Source of the DNA: Nageia nagi
Taxonomy: Eukaryota; Pinophyta
Length of the DNA: 64,000 nucleotides
Direction: 5' to 3'
Assembly (NCBI GenBank): GCA_050084985.1
Contig: JBITNC010000001.1
Coordinates: forward strand, 195,796,001-195,860,000
The position numbers were made by a program, and so were the translations under genes. How positions within the stretch are numbered: position 1 is the first letter of the stretch; every line of letters begins with the position of its first letter. The notes beneath the pieces are model-generated. The model ran no database searches. It saw only the letters and a list, made by a program, of their open reading frames with translations, and was not told where the DNA came from. Shown here in pieces: positions 45,669 to 57,566 of this stretch.

Positions 45669-46961
45669 TCATCTCCTAATTTATCAACTATATTGATGAA
45701 TAAAAGTACAAATCAATCTGAATTCATAAAAGGAAAAGGTGATATAGTTATACAAAATAAAAATACTTGGGAAAAAGTTGCTAAAACTTTAGACGAAAAA
45801 TATGGAGCTTCTTCATCAAAACAAGTAAATACTACATCTAATAATGACTCATCCAATGTATATCTAGTAAAAGTTAAATTAAGGGATTTAGGGATGGGAT
45901 AATATGATGTAGATGATGTGGTATTTAGTATACCTTCATCACAAGAAATGGGAATATTATTTGAATCACCTAGTGTGATTGGACAAATAGTGCCTTTAGG
46001 AGAAGTACCTAATTAGACAATGTTCATCTATGCAAGGATAGGGGATCTTATGTCAACAATACCCAATCAAACATATGAAGGAAATTTCAATAATGACATG
46101 AAATATTTATCACCATGTTCAAGAACATTTGTCCTAAACTATTTTAACAAATGTAATTGGCAAGGATGAGGATTGGGTCGATATGAACAAGGTCCACGAG
46201 AGATAATTGAATTACAATACCAATATCTCACTGATAAAAGTGGATTAGGTTATCAAAATAAATGTGAAAATCTTGCTAAATTAGAAAATTTAAGAGAAGA
46301 GAATTTGGATTATAACAAAGAAATCTTAGAGAAATAATCCATAGTACAAGAAGTTATTGATATAAGAGAAGAACAATTAAGTGAAATGGATGTCTTAGAA
46401 GGTGTCGAAATGCTCTTTATTAATAATACTGAGCCACTTTGGAATCATTCATGTTTACCAAGACATATACAAGAAAAAATAAATAAAAATGTCGAATCAT
46501 CAATCATTTCATATTCAGATATACCATCGGTAAATATGGTTACAATAAAAGAGAATGATATTAAAGATCAAAATAATGAACAAATAGATGAAGTTAACAA
46601 AAATCAAAATTTAATCAAAATAATAGCCAATACTTCTACAGATGAAATAATTGCTGATTTCTCTCTTATATCATCTAATCCTTCGGTACATGAATTCAAA
46701 AATGTAGATCACATACTTGGTTCTTATGAAAATTAAGTATGCATGAATGAACAAACTCAAGAATACGATGAAGAATATAGTGTTAATGACAATGGCTGGA
46801 TACCAGTACCAAATCAATTAGAAGAAGGGTCGCATATGCTTACTGAAAAAGTCTTAGAAATAGATATTAGTAATGATCCTCAAAATCCTAAAATTATTCA
46901 ATTAGGAGAAAACCTCACAAAAAATGAACAAGAAGAAATTATAACCTTATTAAAAGAATGA
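45669..46961 (+). pseudogene. Protease-RT linker of element F with G-patch-like segment
   Basis: Still in frame, with stops at about 45900, 46013, 46167, 46335, 46734 and 46959. At about 46158-46260 it reads GLGRYEQGPREIIELQYQ and KSGLGYQ: two G-L-G clusters in the style of a G-patch, a glycine-rich nucleic-acid-associated motif known next to some retroelement proteases. The acidic stretch after it (46386-46960) is not recognised and leads into RT. Confidence 0.5.
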
Positions 46962-47640
46962 GAAAAGGTATTTGCATGGTCATATGCAGACATGCCTGGA
47001 ATAGATCCTAAATTAGTAGTACATAATTTAGCATTAAAGCCTGATGCTAAACCCGTTAAACAAAAATTACGTAAAATGCATCCTACTATAGCATTAATGG
47101 TAAAAGAAGAACTCCAAAAATTATTAGAAGCTAAATTTATACAACCTATAGATTATTCAGATTGGATATCTAATATGGTACTTGTGAAAAAACCAAGTGG
47201 AAAAATAAGAATATGCATAGATTTTCATGATCTTAATAAAGCTTGTCCTAAAGATGATTTCCCTCTACCTAGCATTGATAGTTTGGTAGACTCGATAGCA
47301 GGACATGATATGTTATCATTAATGGATGGGTTTTTTGGTTATAATCAAATAAAAATAGCTATTGAAGATCAACATCAAATAGCTTTTATAACTCCTTGGG
47401 GTACTTTTTGTTATAAAGTCATGCCTTTTGGATTGAAAAATGCCGGGGCAACTTATCAAAGAGCTATGACTTATATATTCCATGATTATATGCATGACAT
47501 AGTAGAAGATTATGTCGATGATTTGTTGGTTAGATCTAAATATCGAGTAGATCATGGAAAAGATTTAATTAAAGTCTTAGATAGATTATTAGAACATAAA
47601 GTAAGATTAAATCCAAAAAATGTGTTTTTGGTGTAACTTC
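46962..47640 (+). pseudogene. Reverse transcriptase of element F
   Basis: A long uninterrupted stretch with the whole RT core. VKEELQKLLEAKFIQPIDYS and NMVLVKKPSGKIRICIDFHD (template-binding fingers) come first, then DLNKACPKDDFPLPSID. FGYNQIKIA and TPWGTFCYKVMPFGLKNAGA follow, and the catalytic YVDD lies at 47511-47522. Near the primer-grip SLMDGFFGYN lacks nothing obvious, though FS is usually found where GF-F stands. A frameshift at about 47638 separates it from RNase H. It copies RNA to cDNA. Confidence 0.9.
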
Positions 47641-48380
47641 AGGGAAATTATTAGGATTTATTATGTCTCGATGAGGAATTGAAATAGATCCTAGTAAAGT
47701 GAAGGCAGTAGTAGACATGCCACCTCCTGCAAATCTCAAACAATTACAAAGTTTATAGGGTAAGTTGCAAGCCATTAGAAGGTTTATAGCTCAACTTTCT
47801 GATAAATGTAAACCCTTTACAAAATTATTAAAAAAGGGAGTTGAATATCATTGGGGTAAAGAGCAACAAGAGGCATTCGATGAAATTAAAAGATATTTAT
47901 TATCTCCTCCTATCTTAAGTCCACCAAGAAAATATGTACCCTTTTTATTATATATCTCTGCTATTGAAAATGCTTTAGGAACAATGCTTGCTCAAAAGAA
48001 TGAACACAATAAAGAATAAGCTATATATTATCTGAGTAGAACCCTAGTGAGCTACGAGATTAAGTATATATTTGGAAAAATTATGTCTTGCTATCATTTT
48101 TGCTACCAAAAAGCTTTGACATTATATGCTTAATCATACAACATATGCCATCTCTAAAGTGGATCCATTGAAATATATGATGAATAAAACCTATCAAAAT
48201 TCAAGAACTACAAAGTGGATAATGTAATTAGCTGAATTTGATTTACATTTTATTGGATAAAAGTCAATAAAAGGACAAGTAATTGCTGACTATCTTGCTG
48301 ATGCTCCATTGCAAGATAATAAACCCCTTATCATTGAATTACCCAATGATGGGGTGTTTCAATTAGATTAAAGTGAAATA
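47641..48380 (+). pseudogene. RNase H (gypsy type) of element F
   Basis: A frame shifted by two carries QAIRRFIAQLSDKCKPFTKL and GVEYHWGKEQQEAFDEIK (RT thumb/connection, about 47770-47885), then LLYISAIENALGTMLAQ and YYLSRTLVSYE (about 47945-48055). Another shift follows near 48065. The domain ends in LHFIG and GQVIADYLADAP at about 48240-48310. The first catalytic Asp appears replaced in SAIENA. At least two frameshifts. Confidence 0.75.
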
Positions 48381-48980
48381 CCTGTAGAACCTAAAGATGA
48401 TTGGGATATGATAATACACTTTGATGGTTCTCGATGTGAACAAGGTGGTGGAGCAAGTGTTGTATTTATAACACCACAAGGGATCCCTATAACATATTCA
48501 TTTAAATTAAAATTTCCTTGTACTAATAATAATGCAGAATATGAAGCTTTGATATTAGCATTAAAAACTACTATTAAATTAAAACTTAAAAGAATAAAGC
48601 TTATTGGAGATTCTTTACTCATCGTAAATCAAGTGAAAGGAATCTATCAATGTAAAGAGCCTTTACTTCAAAAGTATAAAGCGTTAGTTGAGAAATTATT
48701 AAAATCTTTTGACCAATTTAGTATAGAAGTAGCACCAAGATCATCTAATAGATTTGCAGATGCTATGGCTTCTATTGGATCTCTTATCCCAGAAGATCCT
48801 AAAAAATCCTCTATTCAAGTGGAAATAATTCAATTATCTCAATCATCATTACAACAGGAAGATGAAGAAAAAAGCGTATTAAATATTGATGTAACTGATA
48901 AAGATAATTGGTACAAAGAATTGATAGATTTTTTAAAATTTGGAAATCTTCCTACAAACCTTAATAAAGCATCACGATGA
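48381..48980 (+). pseudogene. Second, archaeal-type RNase H of element F
   Basis: Uninterrupted for 190 codons. IIHFDGSRCEQGGGASVVF (first Asp), CTNNNAEYEALILAL (Glu), KLIGDSLLIVNQVKG (Asp) and a final SNRFADAMASIGSL (Asp) are the four positions expected of a plant or archaeal-type RNase HI. Such a second RNase H between the gypsy RNase H and integrase is characteristic of Tat elements. All four acidic residues are present, so this domain looks best preserved. Confidence 0.85.
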
Positions 48981-48999
48981 GCTTTTAAAATAACAGCAA

Positions 49000-50158
49000 C
49001 TAAATATTGTTTGATAGGGGATATCTTGCATCGATGAAATTTTAATGGTATTTTGCTCAGATGTTTTGAATGGAATGATGTTAAAAAGGCTTTATCCTTT
49101 TCCCATGATGGAACATGTGGAGGACATTTTAATGGTGTTGCAATTGTAAAATGAGTAATACGAATGGGGTATTATTGGCCGACTATGGAAAAAGATTGTT
49201 GTGAATATGTTAAAAAATGTTTTAAATGTCAACAATATGCTCATTTATTTTCACAACCATCTCAAGAACTACATCCTATACAATCACTTTGGCCATTCTC
49301 TAAATGGGCATTAGATTTAATAGGACAAATTACACCTACATCTTTTAGTGGACACAAGTTCATAATTACAGCAACTAAATATTTTACTAAATGGGTAGAG
49401 GCTATTCCCATGACTTCCACCATTGGTTGACGAATCATGAATTTTATAGAAAATTATATTATATGTAGATTTGGTGTACCAAACTAATTAATTATGGATA
49501 ATGGAAAAAATTTTAAAAATAAGGATGTAAAACAAATATGTGATAAATATAAAATTAAACAAAGTTTTTCCACTCCATATTATCCACAAGGCAATGGACA
49601 GGCAGAGGCTACTAATAAAACTATTCAGAACATCTTAGCAAAAATAATAAATGATTCTCATAGAGATTGGCATATTCAAATACCAAAAGCCTTATGGGCT
49701 TATCGTACCAGTGTATGCACTCCTATTGGGGCAACACCATTCTCTTTGGTATATGGAACAGAAGCCATCCTACCCATAGAACTTGAAATACCATTTCTTA
49801 GAGTAAATCTAAGTGAGCAAAATTTCGATGAAGAAGCAAGACAGACTTGCTTAGATCAATTGTTACTTTTAGATGAAAAATGTATTAATGCTTTAGAGCA
49901 TATGCATGTTTATCAAAAGAGGATAAAATGAGCTTTTGATAAAAGGGCTTTAATTCGTGAGTTCAAAATAGGTGATTTAGTTTTAAAAGAAAATCATGAA
50001 TAGAACGACAGCTTAGAGATAAGTTTGCTCCGAATTGGTTAGGACCATATATCATTAAGAAAAATTTCGGTAGAGGAACTTATCATTTATCAGATTTAGA
50101 AGGAAATGAAGAGCATGAACCTATAAATATCATGCATCTTTGACCCTTCTATACATAA
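49000..50158 (+). pseudogene. Integrase of element F
   Basis: The zinc region with GHF near 49120 and CFKCQ near 49218 is partly lost. The core has FSKWALDLIGQI (first Asp, about 49300), MDNGKNFKN (second Asp, 49494) and YYPQGNGQAEATNKTIQNI (Glu, about 49578), so the DDE triad survives. Then comes WAYRTSVCTPIGATPFSLVY. After a stop at 49929 and a frameshift near 50000 the C-terminus reads KFAPNWLGPYIIKKNFGRG, the GPY/F module of gypsy integrases, ending at TAA 50156-50158. Five or so stops. Confidence 0.85.
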
Positions 50159-50238
50159 AAAAAATGTATACATTAGTTTTCTTTCATTTTATTTTATGGT
50201 TGAAATAATAAATAAATAAAAGTATTGATATTTGTCAA

Positions 50239-51504
50239 GTGTTAATGATTAAAATAGAAAGGATGAATCTAGAAAAGGAATTTGTTGAAGGTAGCATAAT
50301 GTCACCACAAGTACAATTTCCACCACCAAGATATCCAGGTGATTTAGCATTGACATATTTAAAACATGGATTTGATCTTAATCTCTTAAATTATTTACAA
50401 TTGACTATTGATGAACAATATGAAAGAACATATCATATGTTTTGTGGTAGAAATAATGATTGGAAAGTCACTTTTTATGGATACGAAGTAAGCATTATTT
50501 TAGATCCATAAATCTATTTCACCCATATGGAAAGAATATCACAAGAAATAATGGCTTTCTGCCTACAATGGCCTTATGAAATACTGAGGATTGTCATAAA
50601 TTATCAATTAACTGAGTATTCACTCCTTTTAGCTAGGCTGAGATACGTTAAATAATTAACCAAAAGCCTAGAATGGATGTATGAAATTTTACATTATTTA
50701 CCTCATAAAAGGGTGATTTATGATTTTTCAAATACTTTTGTGGCTTTTCCTCCTAGAACGTCACAACAATACTATAGGAAAATTCACATATTTTCTTGCA
50801 TGCAAATGCGACACACAATTTGGAAAAGAAAGTTGGAGAAAAGGCAAGCTTGTCATATTGCTGAGCTTAAAACGATAAGTCAAATAAAGGTTAGAAATGA
50901 GATTATCGAAAAATTATCAAAAGGACATAGAGTACGGAATAATGGAAGTTATCTTCTAGGGTTTGAAAGTAGGTATGACAAAGATCTTTTTATGAAAGTT
51001 ATTCGTAACGCTCCTACTCCTTTGTACTCAAATATCTTTTCCATGCCTATTGAAATACAACAAAAATTAGCCTTGACATTCTATGACACATGCGAATCTT
51101 ATAGTTGGGATGTCAAAATAAATGGATATCAAGTTATTGTTTGTATCAATGCCTTTGAGTTATGGTGTTCTCATAACTTGGAATATGATTTAATGATATA
51201 TTTCTATCTTTTGTGGCCTATAGAAAAGCCCAAAATAATAGTCGATTGTACTCACAACCTGACTTTAAAACATCGAGAACAAATCATCTCAATCACACAA
51301 ACCATGACATCCAAACACTTAGATTATTATGTTCTAGAAATTTATCATAATCAAGTGGTATTAGATTTTAGTTTTTTGTTTAGTTCAACACATTGTTCAT
51401 TTAATCCTGATGCAGTTCAAACTCGATTTGAATGCGTCATGAATAGATTCCCTAGAAAAAATGATAAAATCATAAAAAATAAAAATGATAAAATCCTAAA
51501 ATGA
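50239..51504 (+). pseudogene. Extra sense reading frame of element F, unknown
   Basis: 422 codons in one frame with only two internal stops (50509 and about 50653), fewer per length than gag-pol. It starts MLMIKIERM; a second ATG at 50299 (MSPQVQFPPPRYPGD) may be the true start. No signal peptide, transmembrane segment or zinc motif is evident. It has aromatic-rich blocks (TYHMFCGRNNDWKVTFYGY, ALTFYDTCESYSWDVKING) and a basic Asn/Lys tail. Extra frames downstream of integrase are known in Tat elements; this one matches nothing I recognise. It could be an envelope-position or accessory protein, but envelope-like features are absent. Confidence 0.6.
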
Positions 51505-53537
51505 AAAAAAAAATATTATAAAATCCTAAAAAATTGAAAAATTATAAAACACATAAAAAGTATAAAATTATAAAATATACCTAGATGGAAACATCTAGAG
51601 GTCACTTGGCAATTGGGTGCCGTGCCCTTGTATGATGTAAATATATGTTGTATGTCATTGTAAAAGTGGTTATTCAGTAAATGTGTAATGTGTGAAAAGG
51701 TCATTTTAGAATAATCTCCTTGTTATCACTACATTCACCTTGTCCTTTCTTTCATAAAGAAATAATATACCATAGATGATAGAAAAACATAAAGTTTGTG
51801 TTTGAAGGAAAATCCATAAACTCCAAACACTTACGACATTAAAAATTTTGAAGAGAATTTGAATGGAATCATTCTAAGAGATATTAAGAGTGAAAGTTAT
51901 GTGTCTATCCTATTATTCACTTCATCTTGAACCCAAGAATCATTTGATAGTAAAATAAAATAAAAAAAAAATTGCTATAATGATTCTTGGGTGATTACAA
52001 TATCCTCTACCGGGGCTATGGACACCTGACTGGCAGTAGAGCAAGGTTGTAGCAGGATCGAGGGGTTAATCCTCATTGGGGCTATGGATGCCTATCTAGC
52101 AATGGGGCATACCTTACGAGTGGTGATATGTCCATTTTGGTTAGCGACCTTCTTTCCTATGGACCTCTATACATTTCATATGGATAGACTAGCTTATTAA
52201 TGTCTCTAAGATATTTCATCTCAAATGATCTAGGAAGGGAAATGAATCTCACTGCACACATTGGAGTTTATAGATTTTCTTATCAACATATAACAATATT
52301 GTTTGATATCATCTTAGGTTGTTAAATCTTAAGATAAAGAAAGATAAGGTAGATGTTATAATAACTTGGTCGTTAATCTAAAATCACCTAATCTTTTGTC
52401 ATAATTTATATTTTGTTTGTGTTTAAAATCATTTGTGTCATTTTGTTAAACCCATTCCTCTTGATAATAGCATCACCATTGAACATTATTAAAATTGCTT
52501 TTTTTTGGAAAGGATAAGAATGATTATTTATTGTTCCCCTAACCAAGATAAAGTTAATGTTCATATACATCCATAAGTCACTAGTGTATCATGTAAAGCC
52601 ATTTTTACTATTATCCATTACCTTTGAACATTATTAAAATTGCTTTTCTTTGGAAAGGATAAGAATGATTATTTATTGTTCCTCTAACCAAAATAAAGTT
52701 AATGTTCATAAATATCCATAAATAATTAGTTTATTATGTCAAGTGGTTTATTGTAGAAAATTGCCAAGTGCGAAAGATGATGAGCTCTGATTCCATAAAA
52801 AATACAATAAACCAAGATATAGTTGATATTCATGTATAGTTTGTTGTGTGGAGTGTTTTATTGTAAAATTGCCAAGTGCAGAAAATGATGCATCTGATTT
52901 CGCAAAAATATTTAGAAAATATGCTATTAATTATTGAATTAATTAACAAGTTAATTATCTACAATTTATAATCAATCAATTATTCAAACAACTATGTTAT
53001 TCCATGTTATTAATAACTTAAAGTAACTTAACTTATTAAAATTATAAATTAGACTTATTGTTTATAGTAACTATAATTGTACTTATTATTAAATCAATTT
53101 TGAAATTAGTAACATCATCAAATTAATTTGTTGATATATGTTATATATTTTATCATTATTTAAAAATTATAAAGAGTATCCTCAAAATTATACATCATAT
53201 AGTTCACAATTATATCTATGCATCATTCAGTCTGAAAGTTACATCTATCATCAACATCTATTCATCACCAAGTAATTAAAACACAATTATGTTTATTATA
53301 ATCTACATAACATGACATCATAAATTATTTTATCATAATTTCAAGCATACATAAAATGTAAAACCATGCATCAAGAATCATAGAAATACCATAACATATC
53401 ATCATTCTATCCATCAAATAATAAAAATAATCTAAGTAGTACATCAAGAAACTATAATCTCATAATCATCATAGCAATGTGAGCCATAATAACAAGAAAT
53501 AAAAGTACATTATATATATATCTTTAAAAATAGAATA
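51505..53537 (+). other. Non-coding stretch of element F between the sense and antisense frames
   Basis: It contains a two-fold block at 52000-52150 (GGGGCTATGG followed by GGCAGT or AGCAAT) that recurs at 6305 in other gypsy debris. A tandem duplication is described separately. AT-rich sequence to 53530 has no frame. Confidence 0.6.
52481..52915 (+). repeat. 145-bp tandem duplication and a following 110-bp duplication (element F)
   Basis: GAACATTATTAAAATTGC begins at 52481 and 52626 (145-base period, through TTAATGTTCATA and beyond). ATTGCCAAGTGC with following GAYGAGCTCTGATT-like text occurs at about 52758 and 52867. Confidence 0.75.
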
Positions 53538-56051
53538 TCAATGTCCTCAAGTAGATACAACATCATCATGAGGATCACCAGGATGATCTCAAGAACCCTC
53601 ATCCCTAGTAATAGATCTCAAACCTATAGCATATGTCCTAGGAGATACACCCCTAGAAGTAGACTAAGATCAAGAAATTGATGCTGCATGTTGGCCTCAA
53701 CTCCTAGAATGACCCAAGCCACCTAAAACTAGTGAATGAAGAAACCTTGGTGCTGGTCTAGGTGGTGAACTAGGACCATCTGAAGAATATCTTGGGAAAC
53801 TAGGTAACCAAAGCTCCATAACCCTGCGATAGTAATCATGCTCTCTCAACTAATTTGCATGCTCATCTATAGAAGGAATTGAAGTATTGACACTCAAATC
53901 TACAACCCCACTAGATAACTCAGCAATATGAGTAGTAGCATCCATCAGAGATCGATGAAGAGTATCTCACTCGGATCTATATCTCATGCAAGTGCTGTCT
54001 AAATGTCTAAGAGCTATCATCTCAGTCCTCATGGAAGTAATATCTCCTCTCAAACTGGCTAACTCTAAAGTAGAAGCATATTGAAGAGTGTGAAACTCCT
54101 TAATCACATACTGAAACTCTACGATCTTAGCCTCATAATAAGTAGCACTCCTCCCATTGGACTCCCCTTGCTCAAAAGTAGTCTGAGTAGGAACCTCAAG
54201 CTATTGAAACCTAACCTCCTCAATCTCTGGAATCTCTCCAATCACACCCCCAACATAAAGATTCTCAAAATCCTCCATAGTAAAATCATCTTCACCAGCA
54301 ATACCAGTAGGCTCCTCAATCACTACCTCTGGAGCTGTATCCACCCGAGCTCTCTAAGTAGGATGCTCACTGGTCACCTCACTCCCAAAAAACTCTGTCA
54401 ACTTAGTATCCCACCATGATGCAAAAGCCTCTGAAGTCCCTACATCATCCATAGGCATATCCTCATCTGGGATATCCTCACCAGCTCTAAGAACCATAGG
54501 TGAATAAGTCAACAAAGAAACACCTGATACAGGAGCATCCCTTGGATGAAGATATCGAAGGGGTGGATATGGAATGTCCTAAGAAAGTCTAAACTATCAA
54601 TGAAACCAATCATAATGAAAATACTCTATGATACCTGATTGAGGACCCTATAAAAATATCACCTATCTAGTCCCATATAAATGGAAACTAGTCTCAAGAA
54701 AATTAGCAATCTACAAACCAATCCTCCACCGAATCTGACTAGGAATCAAACTGCTTAAGAGCTGCCTATAAAAAGTGACGTCTCTTTGAATGCCATCCCT
54801 ATGTGGAATAACTAGTAAATGGCTCCAATGTCAAATACCTAATGTATATCTATAAGTGGTATATGTAGGATCAGGTAATCCTAAAGGCTGGTAAGGATAA
54901 ATATGCTCATATGCCCAAGCCTATAAAATAAGTGTTGTAGCAACCATAGCTCTAGGAGTCTGTACCAATAAATAAAGCTCCCTGTAAATAAGGGCTAATA
55001 ATGAAGGGGCCTAAGTAAAAGTGATCCTCAAAGTAATCATCTAATGGAGTACACCCATCATAGACCAAGGAAATCTCCCACCACCAGCATCTGGTGCACC
55101 ATAACACATGATACATCCCATGAGATAAGTAATGCAAAGATATGTAGGATGCTCCTCCTCTAATAATCCTCACCAAAACTAATAATATATCAGGCCTCCT
55201 ACCTGAATCTACACCATCAACTCCTCAACTACATCCCCCCCAAAAAGCTCGCTCACTAATGGTCGAGCCTCCTCTCTAGTCAGAAGAAGAATAATATCCA
55301 TGCCTCAGATTGGAAGTCTCAAAATGTGATGAATGTCCTCCACTATAATAGTGATAGGACTAGTAGGGAGATAGAAAGCATTAATCGCTGGATCCCATCT
55401 CTCAAAAAGTGTAGCTAAAACTGTGAGGTCCTTTTGGATATGACCTATATATGGGGTTGATCCAAAACCAACATCATAAAGAAAAGCATGATCTGTGTCA
55501 GGTACTTGACCACTAAGGTCATGGAGAATCTGAGGGTAATGACCCCTAGAAGTAAAAACTTCTGAAACCTAAAAAGATAGACATAAAAATTTAGTATATA
55601 ATATTTTTAAAACACGACATACCAAAATAATGATATTTAAGTTGATTAATTATTCTAAGCATACAAAAAAAATTTATGATCATCATTGATCGTGTTAAGT
55701 GATCAACGATGACTTCTAAGAGATCGTTGTTGATCATTAAATCAGCAATGATTCTAAACAGATCATTGGTGATCATTAAAATTGCCAATGACTCTATAAA
55801 AACTAGAGCTGAGGCCTAAAACCCTCGGCTAGGGTTTTAAAAATACACATACAAATGAATATAAAAACTATAAAAACCTTATGCTAATACTACCTACATC
55901 ATGTTAAAACATAGATAAACATTTTTAACTATTAATATTAACCTAGTTCTTAAAAAAAAAAACCCATAAAAAAAAACAAAGAGATGGATGGGTAAAATAC
56001 CTCTTTAGAGATTGATTTTCCTTTCTTCAAAATCCTCTTGCGTGGTGCCAT
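53538..56051 (-). pseudogene. Antisense two-exon plant mobile domain (PMD)-like frame in element F
   Basis: Exon 1 runs from ATG at 56051 to 56001 and encodes a basic start (MAPRKRILKKGK). A GTATTTTA donor at 56000 and a TCTATCTTTTTAG acceptor ending at 55569 bound a 432-base intron, and the frame continues in exon 2 (55568-53538) in phase. Exon 2 reads LATLFERWDPAINAFYLPTS, TIIVEDIHHILRLPI, YLMGCIMCYGAPDAGGGRFP and VATTLIL...AWAYEHIYPYQP. This is the order of W-P, FHLP, T-L-E-D-V, LGLPI, Y-L-L and L-L-Q-x-W-x-W-E landmarks of the plant mobile (aminotransferase-like) domain. An acidic and then coiled-coil C-terminus follows. About 16 stops, mostly former CGA, CAG or TGG codons. Probably nuclear; role unknown. 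Confidence 0.75.
55569..56000 (-). other. Predicted intron of the antisense PMD frame
   Basis: The minus strand starts GTATTTTACCC after AAAGAG and ends in TGTCTATCTTTTTAG before GTTTCAG, with T-rich text throughout as in plant introns. It contains stop codons in all frames and a cluster of GATCATTGATGATC-like motifs (55675-55795). The splice is inferred, not observed. Confidence 0.6.
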
Positions 56052-56645
56052 CTAATCTACTAAAAATTTGGTAAAGAGATGAAAATGACAAGTAAGAAAA
56101 GACAAAAGTGGAAAAACAAATGAAAAGTAAAAAGTAAAAAGTAAAACTATTTTCTTTTAAAACCCTCGCATCAGGGATCATCGATGATCATTACACTAAT
56201 CGTCAATGATTTCAAATTGATTGTCAATGATTTATCACTGATCGTCAATGATTTCTCACTGATCATCAATGATTTCACACTCATCTAAAAATGCATAATA
56301 TGAAGTATATTTTCTTTAAATATTTTAAAATTTATTTGTGTATAGACAAAATTAAAAGCTTCGTTCACTAAGATGAAAGTGAATAAATTATAAATTACAT
56401 TATTTTTCGCCTAGAAGAATGCTCCAATGTCACATGACTGCCAAACACATCAGCACATGAAGGACTAGTATTGAGTAAACTTACTAGGGTAAAATAATTA
56501 AAATCACCATTAAAATAGGTCTAAACACAAGAAACTAAGATATTTTTAGCAAAATATACTATTATAAAGATAGTATTTTCACTATACAAATTGACGATGA
56601 TCACTTTACGATCATCAATGATCCTAGGAAGATCATCAACGATCC
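55675..56645. repeat. Clusters of a GATCNTTGACGATC-like quasi-palindrome
   Basis: Three clusters: 55675-55795, 56165-56285 (five units AATCGTCAATGATTTC-like at about 24 bases) and 56585-56645. Members such as ATCATCGATGATC, GATCGTTGTTGATC and TCGTCAATGATTT are near-palindromes. The same motif lies in both LTRs and the leader of element F. Confidence 0.75.
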
Positions 56646-57550
56646 TTGACTAAGTCAAACATGAAAAGTAGATCAGACTAAGTTTGAGCTCAAATGGAAA
56701 AACAAACACAGGATGTAAAAGATCATCATGAAACCTATTCTGCTAGGACAAAAGTAAAGAAAAGTGAACGATGACTTGTATATACAAAATAAGCTTCCTA
56801 TCACATACTCGCTTCACCATGCATAGACAAACTAGAGTCTTGTCATGCAATTGCTATAAATAGCACACAGTATGTAGATAAAAACAAGTGAAGTTTTGAT
56901 ATACAACATTACTATATCAAAATTGCATACATCAAATAAGCTTAATATCACATACTTGCTTTGGTATGCAAAGACAAACTAGAGTCTTGTCATGCAATTA
57001 CCATAAATAGCAATAGTATGGAGATTGACATAAATGTAGTTTTGATGTATTATAATATCATTTTCAGAACATATCAAAAAAAAAAAAAGAGGATTCTGAT
57101 GATATTTCTTAAAAATATCATTAATATTTACAAATAACAAAGGAGATAAAATGTGATGTATCCTTGTTACAGGAGATCATCTTGAAACCCTGTTGTCGGG
57201 ACAAAGGACAACACCATTAAAATTCATATACTAAAGAAAACTTATACGGTATAGGTGTGCTTAGACATGCAAAATGACATAACAGAAATGTCATGTAACT
57301 ATCACACAAGCTCAATACATCATCATACCGAAAATAGTCACTTCTGAAGTATATTCAAATTTGTTTTCAAAACTATATCAAATGTTAAAGGAAAACACAT
57401 TTTATCATAATTTGATAAATTAAAATTTTGATTCATCTGAGAAATTGAGTGAAAACTTATATCATAGAAAAGTAGCAAAATATAATCAAACAACAAGGCT
57501 TATCATTATATATTTTTTGAAATTATCAACCTCATCTTCGATTGATAATT
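56052..57550 (+). other. 3' untranslated region of element F
   Basis: No sense gene. It includes the motif clusters and a two-copy segment: ATAAGCTTCCTATCACATACTCGCTT at about 56790 and ATAAGCTTAATATCACATACTTGCTT at about 56937, followed in each by GACAAACTAGAGTCTTGTCATGCAATT, a duplication of about 150 bases. If the antisense frame is real its promoter should be here. Confidence 0.6.
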
Positions 57551-57566
57551 CAAAAAAGGGGCAAAA
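57551..57566 (+). other. Polypurine tract of element F
   Basis: CAAAAAAGGGGCAAAA directly before the 3' LTR start (TTTAGACACTC, the first TG now TT). Confidence 0.75.
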
